Source: Mycobacterium scrofulaceum (GTDB lineage: Bacteria > Actinomycetota > Actinomycetes > Mycobacteriales > Mycobacteriaceae). From it: 64,000 bases of DNA. The notes under the pieces were generated by a model. The model had not been told where the DNA came from. It did no database searches and was given only the letters and a program-made list of their open reading frames with translations. The stretch is taken from assembly GCF_001667885.1 (NCBI RefSeq), contig NZ_LZJW01000171.1:1-64000 (forward strand), written 5' to 3'. Positions 26,864 to 35,822 of this stretch are shown in pieces. Both the position numbers and the translations under genes were made by a program. How positions within the stretch are numbered: position 1 is the first letter of the stretch; every line of letters starts with the position of its first letter.

Positions 26864-27829
26864 ATGCCGTTCGTCAACGACATCCTGGGCCCGCGGCGGC
26901 CCTTCGTGGACGAGGCGCCGCAGCTGGTGGCCGGACGACGGCGGCGCACCAGCACCATCGACACCCATCCGGATGGGGCGGGCGGCTCCCTGGCCGACCT
27001 GCGGGCGCGCGACGTGGTGGGCGCCGAGGACGGACGCGTCGAGGTACTCGGTGAGATCCGAATGCAGGCGCATCTCACCGATCAGGTCGTCGACGACATC
27101 ACTTCGCCCGCCGGTCTCGACGCACTGCTGGGCTGTCGTGTCGGCGCCGGATTCCGGGCGAAGGTTGGCCGGCTGTTCCCCGAGGAAGCGGAGCGCGCCA
27201 GCCTGCTGCATCTGCTGCTCGACGACTGGGTCGGTGCAACCCTGGTGTCCGGATACGCCACCCAATACGCGGCGATCATCGAGGGCGTCGAGGAGAAGAT
27301 GCCGCTGGGCATCGCCGACCGGATGGCCGGCATCTGCGCCGGTTTCGCGCCGGACGCTTCGTTGATCGCGTACACCCGGCGGCACGATGTCATCCCGACG
27401 GGCCGCGGCCCGGTGGCGCCGCCGCTGAGCGGACTACACGAAGTGGAGCCGCTGCGAGCGCGCGGGATGCGCAGGTACCGACGGCTGGATCTGGCGGACT
27501 TCGACACCGGGCCGGCGCAGTTCCAGGCCCACTTCCGCGACTCTCACGTGGACGACGACTTGGTGGAGACGATCGTGCACGAGTACACGGTCGCCGGCAC
27601 GATTGACACCTCGAGGCGGGTGATCACCGGGGTGAACGCGGAAGTGCGGGTGCTGCCCTGGCAGGAGTGCCCGGGGGCGATCGGTAGCGCATCCCGCATC
27701 CGCGGTATGACTCTGGCCGAGTTACGCGACCGCGTCCGCGGTGAATTCGTCGGCACCAGCACCTGCACCCACCTCAACGACACGTTGCGCGCGATCGCCG
27801 ATCTGGACGCCCTGTTGGATAGCCGGTAA
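26864..27829 (+). CDS. DUF2889 protein
   Basis: A 321-residue soluble protein. It contains the DUF2889 pattern: an N-terminal RRRRTSTIDTHPDG, a central stretch LLHLLLDDWVGATLVSGYA, and LAELRDRVRGEFVGTSTCTHLNDTLRAIADL near the end. The conserved Cys and His in TSTCTHLND might bind metal, but nothing is known of the activity. It starts six bases after the coaE stop. It is the first gene of a block (26864-36297) that is not at this place in M. tuberculosis. Confidence 0.75.
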   Translation: MPFVNDILGPRRPFVDEAPQLVAGRRRRTSTIDTHPDGAGGSLADLRARDVVGAEDGRVEVLGEIRMQAHLTDQVVDDITSPAGLDALLGCRVGAGFRAKVGRLFPEEAERASLLHLLLDDWVGATLVSGYATQYAAIIEGVEEKMPLGIADRMAGICAGFAPDASLIAYTRRHDVIPTGRGPVAPPLSGLHEVEPLRARGMRRYRRLDLADFDTGPAQFQAHFRDSHVDDDLVETIVHEYTVAGTIDTSRRVITGVNAEVRVLPWQECPGAIGSASRIRGMTLAELRDRVRGEFVGTSTCTHLNDTLRAIADLDALLDSR

Positions 27830-27856
27830 GCAGGTCGACAATCCCGTCCTTCGATC

Positions 27857-28285
27857 TCAGGCGGGCAGCGGCGCGCCGCACTGCAGCGCCCCGCTGTTGG
27901 GGTCGGCGTTGCCGGCCGCCGGTTTGACGAACTGATCGGTTTGGGTGAAAACGGCGTCGTCGACGTCGATCTCGCAGTGCACGTTCGCCGCGTAGGGGAA
28001 ATGCAGCACTATCCGCATCCCGGCCTGCTGGGGGTCGGGCAGCACCGTGTTGGCCTCGAATACGTTGCCGGGCATGGACGGCAGGTTGGTGGTGTTGGTC
28101 TGGCCGCCGTTGATGACGAAGGTGGCCTGACTGCCGGTCGTCAACGCATCGATACGGGCACGGTAGGTGATGTTGTGCAGGTCCGCCCGCGCGGTCGCCG
28201 GACTCAGCTGGGCGGCAACGGCAATGATCGCGATCGCGGTGATCGGCGGCAGCCTGCGGCCGGTGTAACTCATAGCTGGTGACAT
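27857..28285 (-). CDS. Secreted protein of unknown function
   Basis: A 142-residue protein with a signal peptide (PPITAIAIIAVAAQLSPATARA, cleavage near residue 34). The mature part of about 108 residues has two cysteines (HCEIDVDD and LQCGAP), likely a disulfide, and a beta-rich look. I recognise the type from mycobacterial exported proteins but cannot name a family. The ATG at 28285 overlaps the ligase stop as TAATG, so it is coupled to that gene; a second ATG at 28273 is possible. Confidence 0.7.
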   Translation of the reverse strand: MSPAMSYTGRRLPPITAIAIIAVAAQLSPATARADLHNITYRARIDALTTGSQATFVINGGQTNTTNLPSMPGNVFEANTVLPDPQQAGMRIVLHFPYAANVHCEIDVDDAVFTQTDQFVKPAAGNADPNSGALQCGAPLPA

Positions 28286-29265
28286 TACCCGCTCTCCCGC
28301 ACGACCTCGCCGGCTTCCTTATCGGTGCGGACGCCGAGATAACGCGGGTGGCGCAGCTTCCCGTCGCGCGTCCACTCGGTGAAACCGATCTGGACCACCA
28401 GCTCGGGCTGCGCCCAATGGGCGCCGGCTTCCCGCACCAGGCCGCGGGTGAAGGGCGGGGTGTCCCGGGCGATCGCCGACAGCCGCTCGTGCAGACGGCG
28501 CAACGTGGCCTCGTCGAAGCCCGTGCCGACCTTGCCGGCGTAGACCAGGTCGCGGCCGTCGTAATAGCCCAGCAGCAGCGCCCCGAGCTCCACCCGGCTG
28601 CCCTTGGGGCTGGTGTAGCCGCCGACCACGAACTCCTGGTCCCGCACGCACTTGAACTTCAGCCAATTCTTTGACCGGCCACCGTCGTATCGGGACTCGG
28701 CCAGCTTCGCGATCACCCCTTCGTCGCCGCGTGCGCAGGCGGCGCGGTAGGCGGCCAGGCCGTCCTCAACCCGGTGCGGGGTGTACCGCAGCGGGTCGGC
28801 GAACTCGATCGCGTTGCGCAGCAACCGCTTACGCAACAACAGCGGCGCGTCGAGCGTCGACTTGCCGTCCAGATGCAACAGGTCGAACAGGTAATAGAAG
28901 ACGCGGACCGGCGATGCGCGGGCGACCTGCGGGTCGGTGATGCCCAGCCGGCCCTGCAGCCTGGCGAAGCTGGTGCGGCGGCCTTCGAAGGCGACCACCT
29001 CCCCGTCGACGACGAAGCGGGTCGCGCCCTGGGCGGCAAGCGCGTCGACGAGTTCCGGGTAGGTTCCGTTGAGCGGCTGGCGGTTTCGCGACAACAGCCG
29101 CACCCGGTCGCCGTCGCGGAAGGCCAGGCAGCGCATCCCGTCGAACTTGCGCTCGAAGATCCAGCGCGGATCGGAGAACCGCTCGTCGGTCAGCGTCGCC
29201 AGCGTGGGGGATCGCCAGTCGGGCACCGGTTCATCGGGCAGCCCCGCGGCTATGTCTCGCGCCAC
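28285..29265 (-). CDS. ATP-dependent DNA ligase (LigC / LigD-ligase type)
   Basis: A 326-residue stand-alone ligase. The nucleotidyltransferase domain (to about 215) has the adenylated Lys40 in FERKFDGMR, motif III FYYLFDLLHLDG, motif IV EGVIAK and motif V WLKFKC; the C-terminal OB fold follows (VGGYTSPKGSRVELGALLLG). No polymerase or nuclease domain is attached, so it is not LigD. LigC-type enzymes act as accessory ligases in repair. It overlaps the upstream DUF402 gene by 16 bases and the secreted-protein gene by one base, forming a three-gene minus-strand operon. Confidence 0.92.
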   Translation of the reverse strand: MARDIAAGLPDEPVPDWRSPTLATLTDERFSDPRWIFERKFDGMRCLAFRDGDRVRLLSRNRQPLNGTYPELVDALAAQGATRFVVDGEVVAFEGRRTSFARLQGRLGITDPQVARASPVRVFYYLFDLLHLDGKSTLDAPLLLRKRLLRNAIEFADPLRYTPHRVEDGLAAYRAACARGDEGVIAKLAESRYDGGRSKNWLKFKCVRDQEFVVGGYTSPKGSRVELGALLLGYYDGRDLVYAGKVGTGFDEATLRRLHERLSAIARDTPPFTRGLVREAGAHWAQPELVVQIGFTEWTRDGKLRHPRYLGVRTDKEAGEVVRESG

Positions 29266-29765
29266 GTCAGCTCCATCCCGTGGCCGGCCAGCCAGCGGGA
29301 GAGGTCATAGCCGTTGCGGGCCAACCCCGCAACGGCGTCCACGGCGCGCCGCACGGCCCCCTCGGCGACCTCCGGCGTCAACAAGCCGTGCCGGACGGCA
29401 TCCAGCAACTCGTCGACGTCGGCCAGGTCCGCGCCGTCGCCGGTGCGGACCTCGATGTCGAGGTAGTGATCCTCCGAACGCCACACCTGAGGTCCGGGCG
29501 TGTACTCGCCCACGTCGAGGTAGTAGTCGTGATCCCGTTCGTGGCCGGGATTGAAGTGAAACACCGTGGCGCGCAATCCGAGTGAGGGCAGCAACCACGA
29601 CTCGAGGTAATGGAATTGGGCGCGGCCGGGTGTGGGTCGGGCCACGTAGAGTCCCCACGGGTGGACCGCATAGTCGTCCACGTCCCGCACGATGCCCTTG
29701 GGATCGGTGTTGGTGCGGGCGATCAGGTCGAACGTCTCGTGCTTGGGCGGATGGATGGACCTACT
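29250..29765 (-). CDS. DUF402 protein with ATC at the expected start
   Basis: DUF402 is the FomD-like fold that includes nucleotide-diphosphate phosphohydrolases. Visible are YLESWLLPSLGLRATVFHF, GHERDHDYYLDVGEY and DHYLDIEVRTGDGADL, with the acidic residues expected for metal binding. The first usable start is GTG 29690, but coding continues upstream as HPPKHETFDLIARTNTDPKG, which I remember as the conserved N-terminus of actinobacterial relatives that begin MHPPK. Here the codon in the Met position is ATC at 29765, and no ATG, GTG or TTG lies between it and the in-frame stop. A TAGAGT -10 box lies six bases before the ATC. Confidence 0.75.
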   Translation of the reverse strand, partial: SRSIHPPKHETFDLIARTNTDPKGIVRDVDDYAVHPWGLYVARPTPGRAQFHYLESWLLPSLGLRATVFHFNPGHERDHDYYLDVGEYTPGPQVWRSEDHYLDIEVRTGDGADLADVDELLDAVRHGLLTPEVAEGAVRRAVDAVAGLARNGYDLSRWLAGHGMELTWRET

Positions 29766-29837
29766 CTAGTTGCCGGGGCCGTCTCGGGGCCACGTCGAAG
29801 TCGAAGCCGGCACAGCGGGCCAACTTGGGAGGGCACA

Positions 29838-30584
29838 GTGAGCGACCTCAGCGGAAAGACAGCCCTCGTCACCGGCGGCAACTCGGGCATCGGGTTGGCG
29901 GCCGCGCGGCGGCTGGCCGACGCGGGCGCCCACGTGATTCTGACCGGGCGCAATCAGCAGACCATCGACGCCGCCGTGGCCTCGATCGGCGAACGGGCGA
30001 CGGGCATCCGCGCCGACGTGGCCAACCTCGACGACGTGGCGGCCGTCGCCGACGTCATCGCGTCCCGCGGGAAAGGACTCGACGTCCTCTTCGCCAACGC
30101 GGGCGGCGGAGAATTCGCGGCACTGGGCGACATTTCGGTCGAACACTTCACCTCCACGTTCATGACCAACGTGGGCGGCACGTTGTTCACCGTGCAAGCC
30201 ATGCTGCCGCTGCTCAACCCCGGCTCGTCGATCGTGCTGACCGGTTCGACCGCCGCCTACAACGGCACCCCGGCGTTCAGCGTGTACGCGGCGACCAAGG
30301 CGGCGATCCGCTCGTTCGGGCGGACCTGGGCCGCCGAACTCGTGGGCCGCGGGATCCGGGTCAACACGATCGTGCCCGGACCGGTCGAGACCCCGGGGCT
30401 GATGGGGCTGGCGCCGGCCGGACGGGAGCAGGAGCTACGAGAAGGCGAGGCGTCCAAGGTCCCGATGGGCCGGCTGGGCAGGCCCGAGGAGGTCGCCGCG
30501 GCGGTGCTCTTCCTCGCGTCGGACGAGAGCAGCTTCATGACCGGCAGCGAGATCTTCGTCGACGGCGGTGCGGAGCAAATCTGA
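29838..30584 (+). CDS. Short-chain dehydrogenase/reductase
   Basis: A classical SDR of 248 residues. NAD(P)-binding TGGNSGIG, the NAG motif LFANAGG, catalytic Ser in VLTGSTAAYNG and the YxxxK pair YAATKAA are all present. The C-terminal FMTGSEIFVDGGAEQI is the usual SDR ending. Arg in LTGRNQQ after the second strand favours NADPH, but the substrate is unknown. I chose the GTG at 29838, which starts right at the Rossmann fold after a GGAGGG; a longer reading to 29610 would cross the divergent DUF402 gene. Confidence 0.9.
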   Translation: MSDLSGKTALVTGGNSGIGLAAARRLADAGAHVILTGRNQQTIDAAVASIGERATGIRADVANLDDVAAVADVIASRGKGLDVLFANAGGGEFAALGDISVEHFTSTFMTNVGGTLFTVQAMLPLLNPGSSIVLTGSTAAYNGTPAFSVYAATKAAIRSFGRTWAAELVGRGIRVNTIVPGPVETPGLMGLAPAGREQELREGEASKVPMGRLGRPEEVAAAVLFLASDESSFMTGSEIFVDGGAEQI

Positions 30585-30593
30585 GGCCCGGGC

Positions 30594-33242
30594 CTATCGG
30601 CGCAGGCGGATTCTCCACCGCACGAAGCCGGCATAGAACAGCGACAACGCCGCCAGCATGCCCATGTCCAGCAGCCACACCTTCGACGTGTGCTGCCAGA
30701 ACCGGTCCTGGGACAGCAGCGAATCGGGCACCAGGTGCCGCAGATCCACCGTCGACGCCGCCGCGGCGTACCCCCAGCGCGCGGGCATCGCGAACGACAG
30801 CTGATCCAGTCCCAGCCGGCCGGTCACAGGGACCATGCCGCCGCAGAGCACCAGCTGGGCCATCACCGTCACCACGAACAGCGGCATGATCTGCTCGCTG
30901 GAGCGCACCAGCGACGAGATCGCCAGGCCGAGAATCGCCGAGGCGACACAGGTCGCCGCGACGGTGGCGAACAATTCGACCGTCGCCCCGACGGTCGAGT
31001 GGCCGAGCAGGACGCCGCCGCGCGTCGGCGCGCTCTTGCCGATCACCACGATCGCGGTGATGACGGCCGACTGCAGGATGGCAAACCCGCAGAACACCGC
31101 GGTTTTCGCGAGCAGGTAGGCCGTCGTCGACAGCCCGACCGCCTGCTCGCGCTGGAAGATGGCGCGTTCGCCGACCAGATCACGGATCGTCAGCGCGGTG
31201 CCCATGAACGCCGCGGCGGGCATCAGCAGGGCCAGGATCTGCGCCGCTTCGTCCGGCGTTCCCGCGTTCGGGCCGGGAAGATGAAATCCGTTGCCGCCCG
31301 GGACGGTCAGCGACAGCGACCCGAGGATGAACGGCAACAGCGCCAGGAAAACGAAGTAGGCGCGGTCGGCGACGACCAGCCGGATCTGCCGGCGGGCGAC
31401 CGTCGAGATCTGCCGTCGCACACTGGTGTGCACCGGTTCGCCCAGGGCGCCCGGCTCGTCCGCCTTGTCCGGCAGGAGCTTCTGCGGCCGCTTCTCGGCG
31501 TCACGCTGCTCGATGAAGCGCCGGTTGGCCTCCTCCGGATCGGCGCCCACCTTCGTGAAGATCTTCGCCCAGTTGGTGGTGCCCATCGCCGCGCCGATCT
31601 GGTCGGGCGGGCCGCAGTAGGCCGTTTTGCCGCCCGGGGCCACCAACAGCAGCTGGTCGCAGGTGTCGAGGTAGGACAGCATGTGCGTCACCACGATCAC
31701 CACGCGACCGGCGTCGGCCAGCTGCCGCAGCATCGTCATGACCTGGTGGTCGAGCGCCGGGTCCAGCCCGGACGTCGGCTCGTCGAGGATCAGCAGCGAC
31801 GGGCCGGTGAGCAGCTCGAGCGCCACCGAAGCGCGCTTGCGCTGACCGCCGGACAGCTTGTCCACCCGGGTGTCGGCGTGTTTGGTCAGGTCGAGTTCGT
31901 CGAGGACCTGGGCGACGACCTTCGCCCGGTCGGATTTGCTGGTGTCGGGTGGCAGCCGCAGTTCGGCGGCGTAGCCGAGCGCCTGGTTGATCGTCAGCTG
32001 CCGGTGCACGACGTCGTCCTGTGGGACCATGCCGATGCGGCTGCGCAACGACGCGTATTCGGCGTGAATGTCGTGCCCCTCGAACGTGACCGAGCCCGAG
32101 CTGGGCGTCGTGTAGCCGGCGATCAGCCTGGCCAGCGTGCTCTTTCCGGCACCCGACCCGCCGATCACGGCGGTCAGCGTTCCGGGCCGCGCGATCAGCG
32201 AGATGTCGTCCAGCAGTTGTTTGCCGTTGTCGACGACGTACTTGACGTTGCGCACCTCCAGCCCGCCCGTGCGGGTCTCGGCCTCGCTGCGTTCGGCAAG
32301 GGCGCCGTCCCGGAACACGAGGTCGACGTTGCCGATGGTGACGACGTCCTCGTCGGACAGGATCGCCGATCCGACCCGGGTGCCGTTGACGAAGGTCCCG
32401 TTGATGCTGTTGTCCCGGATCTCGGTGCCCAGCGGCGTCTGCACCAACGTCGCGTGCTGACGCGAGGCCAGCACGTCGGAGACCACGATGTCGTTCTCCG
32501 CGGCGCGCCCGATCGTCATGGCGTGGGTGCCCGCGGCCGCCGACGAGCGCGGTGAGAGCAACTTCACAAAGCGCGTCGCGAGGTTCGACACGTCGGCCGA
32601 CTTCGCGTCCACCACCGTGAGTTCGGCGGGCGGCGTCGACCGCTGCGGCGGCGGCGCGCCGGCGTGCACGTCGGTCCGCTCCTCCGGTGGGATGCCGCGC
32701 AGCGGACCGCCCGAGGCCGGCACGGGCCGGCCCGGTTGCGGTGGCGGCGCCTGCCGGGGCGGTGGAATGGGCTGGCGGATCGGGGAATTCGGCGGCCGGG
32801 CGGGCGGCCTGGGTGGCGCGGGCCGCGGCGGCCGCGTCGGATTCGTTTGCTCGGGGAGCGCCGACCAGGCCAGCGTCGGCGGTCCGGCCTCGTGGCCCGG
32901 CCGGGTCCGGCCCGGGCGGTCGGCGTATCCCTGCTGCGGGCCGATGGCGAAGGTCAGGCGCGGGCCCCGCGGATTTCCGACGTGAATGCTCTGGCCGTCG
33001 TGGACATCGATGACCGGCATCCGGTATCCGTTGAGATAGGTCCCGTTCAGCGAGCCGTTGTCGATTGCCAGCCACCGGCCCTGGTCGAAACGCACGATCA
33101 GGTGGGCGCGCGAGATCCGGGGATCGGGGATGCGCACGTCGGCCTGCGCGTCGCGGCCGACGACCACCTCGTGGCCGGCCGCGAAGGATCGTTGGGACCC
33201 GTCATGCCGAATCGTCAGGATGGGCGGAGCGGGTCGAGTCAC
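30594..33242 (-). CDS. FHA-domain ABC exporter (Rv1747-like)
   Basis: A protein of about 882 residues. FHA domain 1 lies at about 20-100 (VVGRDAQADVRI...SRAHL), a Pro-rich linker at 105-205, FHA domain 2 at about 235-320 (IGRAAENDIVVSD...SRQHATL), the ATPase at 330-560 (Walker A IGGSGAGKSTLARLIAG, signature LSGGQRKRASVAL, LLILDEPTSGLDP), and an ABC2-type membrane domain with six helices from 610. In M. tuberculosis Rv1747 is phosphorylated by PknF and exports a cell-envelope lipid-linked product. The start GTG 33242 lies six bases after GATACT, so the mRNA may be leaderless; GTG 33245 is next to it. Confidence 0.93.
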   Translation of the reverse strand: MTRPAPPILTIRHDGSQRSFAAGHEVVVGRDAQADVRIPDPRISRAHLIVRFDQGRWLAIDNGSLNGTYLNGYRMPVIDVHDGQSIHVGNPRGPRLTFAIGPQQGYADRPGRTRPGHEAGPPTLAWSALPEQTNPTRPPRPAPPRPPARPPNSPIRQPIPPPRQAPPPQPGRPVPASGGPLRGIPPEERTDVHAGAPPPQRSTPPAELTVVDAKSADVSNLATRFVKLLSPRSSAAAGTHAMTIGRAAENDIVVSDVLASRQHATLVQTPLGTEIRDNSINGTFVNGTRVGSAILSDEDVVTIGNVDLVFRDGALAERSEAETRTGGLEVRNVKYVVDNGKQLLDDISLIARPGTLTAVIGGSGAGKSTLARLIAGYTTPSSGSVTFEGHDIHAEYASLRSRIGMVPQDDVVHRQLTINQALGYAAELRLPPDTSKSDRAKVVAQVLDELDLTKHADTRVDKLSGGQRKRASVALELLTGPSLLILDEPTSGLDPALDHQVMTMLRQLADAGRVVIVVTHMLSYLDTCDQLLLVAPGGKTAYCGPPDQIGAAMGTTNWAKIFTKVGADPEEANRRFIEQRDAEKRPQKLLPDKADEPGALGEPVHTSVRRQISTVARRQIRLVVADRAYFVFLALLPFILGSLSLTVPGGNGFHLPGPNAGTPDEAAQILALLMPAAAFMGTALTIRDLVGERAIFQREQAVGLSTTAYLLAKTAVFCGFAILQSAVITAIVVIGKSAPTRGGVLLGHSTVGATVELFATVAATCVASAILGLAISSLVRSSEQIMPLFVVTVMAQLVLCGGMVPVTGRLGLDQLSFAMPARWGYAAAASTVDLRHLVPDSLLSQDRFWQHTSKVWLLDMGMLAALSLFYAGFVRWRIRLRR

Positions 33243-33245
33243 CAC

Positions 33246-33542
33246 TCAAGTATCGGTGCGCGCGGTGAGTGGTCTCTATTGGGACCGCCTGTGATTTCGC
33301 TATGTTTCGGTTCGGCCACTCATAGCCGTTTCATAGCTCGCTGAAAACCAGCCCCTACCGGGATCCGGCATGATCTTCAACGGAAGGGGGAGGCCTGTTT
33401 CCGTGCGCGCCGGGCACATCGTCGTGCCGGCGGCAGCGCCGAGGCGAAGCGAGGCTCAATCGCGATGTACGTGCCCGAGGCAGTGCGCACCGCGCAGGTT
33501 GCGGCAAGCCGGGGCTGAAACGACGAGGGGGCGGGGCGGTAG
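33246..33542. other. Divergent control region between FHA-ABC exporter and kinase
   Basis: About 297 bases shared by two outward-facing genes. On the minus side GATACT (33249-33254) is a candidate -10 for the exporter. On the plus side a purine-rich GAGGGGGCGGGG precedes the kinase ATG. No conserved ORF fits here. A single region may set the expression of both genes. Confidence 0.5.
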
Positions 33543-35585
33543 ATGGATGACGACAAGGGCACGACCCGGCGCATCGGCGCCGGGCGGCGGCTGCTGAGCA
33601 ACCCGAGCGGGGCCCGCGCGGCGCTGCGGGCGGGATTTCAGTCGCTGCCCGCGGTCACCATCTCCCATCTGTTCCGTCGCATCCCGCCGGTCAGCTCGGC
33701 GCCGAACGCGGAGCCCGTGGCCGGCCTCGTGGAGGCCGACGGTGCCCGCCTGTCGATTTCCAGCGGGGCGCCGTTCGCGGGCTACACGATCCTGCGCCAG
33801 CTGGGCGCGGGCGGGATGGCCGAGGTGTACCTGGCACTGCATCCCCGGTTGCCGCGTCGCGACGTCATCAAGGTCCTGGCGGAAGCGGTCACCGCCGATC
33901 CCGAGTTTCGCGAAAGGTTCAACCGCGAGGCCGATCTCGCCGCGACGTTGTGGCATCCCCACATCGTCGGCGTCCACGACCGCGGCGAATACAACGGTCA
34001 CCTCTGGATTTCCATGGACTACGTGGAGGGCACCGACGCCTCCCGGCTGGTGAAGGAGCGCTATCCCGACGGGATGCCGGTCGGCGAGGTGTGCGCCATC
34101 GTCCAGGCCGTCGCCGGGGCCCTCGACTACGCCCACGACCGCGGGCTGCTGCACCGGGACGTGAAACCGGCGAACATCCTGCTCACCCATCCGGAGGACG
34201 GCGAACGCCGAATCCTGTTGGCGGACTTCGGTGTGGCGCGTCACCTGGGCGACATCAGCGGGATCACCGAGACCAACGTCGCGGTGGGCACGGTGGCCTA
34301 TGCCGCGCCGGAACAGTTGACGGGATCCAACATCGACGGTCGGGCCGACCAATACGCCTTGGCCGCAACGGCTTTCCATCTGCTCACCGGAGCCCCGCCG
34401 TTCCAGCATTCGAATCCGATCGCGGTGATCAGCCAGCACCTGCACGAAGAGCCGCCCCGGCTCAGCGATTACCGCCCGGAGCTGGCGCATCTCGACGAGG
34501 TGTTCCGCACTGCCCTCGCGAAGCAACCCGAGGACCGCTTCGAGCGGTGTCGCGCGTTCGCCGCCGCCGTCAGCGAGCGGTGCGACACCGCCGCGGAAGC
34601 CGGCCAACGCGCCCGCGCCCGCACCGTGGCGACGGCGCCGCCGCGCAGCGGCCCGCGCGCCGCTTTCGCCGCGCTGAACCACCGGTTCTCGGCGCGGACG
34701 CGATGGGCGGTCGGGTTGGTGTGCGCAATGCTCATCGCGGTGGCCGCCACCGGATCGGTCCTGTACTCCTTCGAGCCCGACACCCCGCCGGCCAACCCGG
34801 CGCTCGCGTCGAAGCCTTCCGTCCCGGCGCCCGCGAGGTCCGGGGGACCGTCGCTCTCCGGCAGCTACCGGCTGGACTACGACCAGAGCAAGCGGACCAC
34901 CAACGGCGTCGCGATCCGCCACGACGGCCCCGCCACCGGCTGGTGGGCCTTCAGATCCGTGTGCACCACCAACGGCTGCGCGGCCACCGGCGCACGGCTG
35001 GACAACGCGGCGCACCAGACGGCGAGCGGCCCGACGGACACGCTGCGCTTCGTCGGCGGCTACTGGCAGGGCGCGCCTCAGCAGGAACGGATGGACTGCA
35101 CGCCGGCCCCCGGCCAGAACGCGGCCCAGCAGGAGACGCTGGTGTGGTCGTTGGCCCCCCAGGCCGACGGCACCCTGCGGGGCACCGTGACCGAGACCGT
35201 GCTGACCAACGAATGTGGTGCGCAGGGTGCGGTGGTGCGGGTGCCCGTGGTGGCCACCCGGGTCGGCGACGTGCCCGCCGGGGTGAACCTCGGCGACCCC
35301 GCCCAGGCCGTCGCCACGTCGACCGCCGCGGCCGCCCCGGCGCCGCCCGTGCTCGGCGCGGCGTGCGGCGACGTCGGCAAGCTGGCCTATGACCCGACCA
35401 ACAGCGAGCAGATCGTCTGCGAGGGCAACAGCTGGGCCAAGGCGCCCATCACGATGGGCGTGCACGCCTCCGGCAGCTCATGCGACCGGCCGGGCACCTC
35501 GGTGTTCGCGATGACCACCTCGAACGACGGCTACTTGCTGCAGTGTGACCCCGTCACGCGGACGTGGACCCGGCCGGTGGGGTAG
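33543..35585 (+). CDS. Membrane Ser/Thr protein kinase (PknF-like) with N-terminal extension
   Basis: 680 residues. The kinase domain runs from about 78 to 345: P-loop LGAGGMAEVYLA, VIKVLAE with the ATP Lys, HRDVKPANILL, DFGVAR and VGTVAYAAPEQ. One membrane helix follows at about 391-411, then an extracellular domain of about 265 residues with several cysteines in pairs (CTTNGC, CGDVGK, CEGN, CDR). The kinase sequence is close to M. tuberculosis PknF, but here an extra 70 or so residues precede it. The likely substrate is the divergent FHA-ABC exporter, since FHA domains bind phospho-Thr. Confidence 0.92.
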   Translation: MDDDKGTTRRIGAGRRLLSNPSGARAALRAGFQSLPAVTISHLFRRIPPVSSAPNAEPVAGLVEADGARLSISSGAPFAGYTILRQLGAGGMAEVYLALHPRLPRRDVIKVLAEAVTADPEFRERFNREADLAATLWHPHIVGVHDRGEYNGHLWISMDYVEGTDASRLVKERYPDGMPVGEVCAIVQAVAGALDYAHDRGLLHRDVKPANILLTHPEDGERRILLADFGVARHLGDISGITETNVAVGTVAYAAPEQLTGSNIDGRADQYALAATAFHLLTGAPPFQHSNPIAVISQHLHEEPPRLSDYRPELAHLDEVFRTALAKQPEDRFERCRAFAAAVSERCDTAAEAGQRARARTVATAPPRSGPRAAFAALNHRFSARTRWAVGLVCAMLIAVAATGSVLYSFEPDTPPANPALASKPSVPAPARSGGPSLSGSYRLDYDQSKRTTNGVAIRHDGPATGWWAFRSVCTTNGCAATGARLDNAAHQTASGPTDTLRFVGGYWQGAPQQERMDCTPAPGQNAAQQETLVWSLAPQADGTLRGTVTETVLTNECGAQGAVVRVPVVATRVGDVPAGVNLGDPAQAVATSTAAAAPAPPVLGAACGDVGKLAYDPTNSEQIVCEGNSWAKAPITMGVHASGSSCDRPGTSVFAMTTSNDGYLLQCDPVTRTWTRPVG

Positions 35586-35750
35586 CGGGTGTCCGCACCA
35601 TCAGGCGACCGTCGAATTTGATATCGCCGGCGCTATCAGTTTTCGGGCTCGCCTTTCCCCGCCGGACCGGTACTCGTGTGACGGATGTGGCCGGTTCGCC
35701 CACGTGCCGACCGGCATTGGCGACGTCATGTTCCGAATAAGCTTCCGCGT

Positions 35751-35822
35751 ATGCAGGTAGTGCGGGTCGACCCAGCGGCTCTGCGGGCGATGGGTGTCCG
35801 GTCGGATGTGCCCGTCGACTGA
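35751..35822 (+). other. Minigene MQVVRVDPAALRAMGVRSD, possible ESX-type gene remnant
   Basis: A 23-codon ORF ending in TGA at 35820. Its start resembles the first residues of mycobacterial WXG100/Esp-like proteins (VRVDPAALRA). The frame closes at once and the next ORF begins in another frame at 35794. It could be a broken relic of such a gene or chance. Confidence 0.3.
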
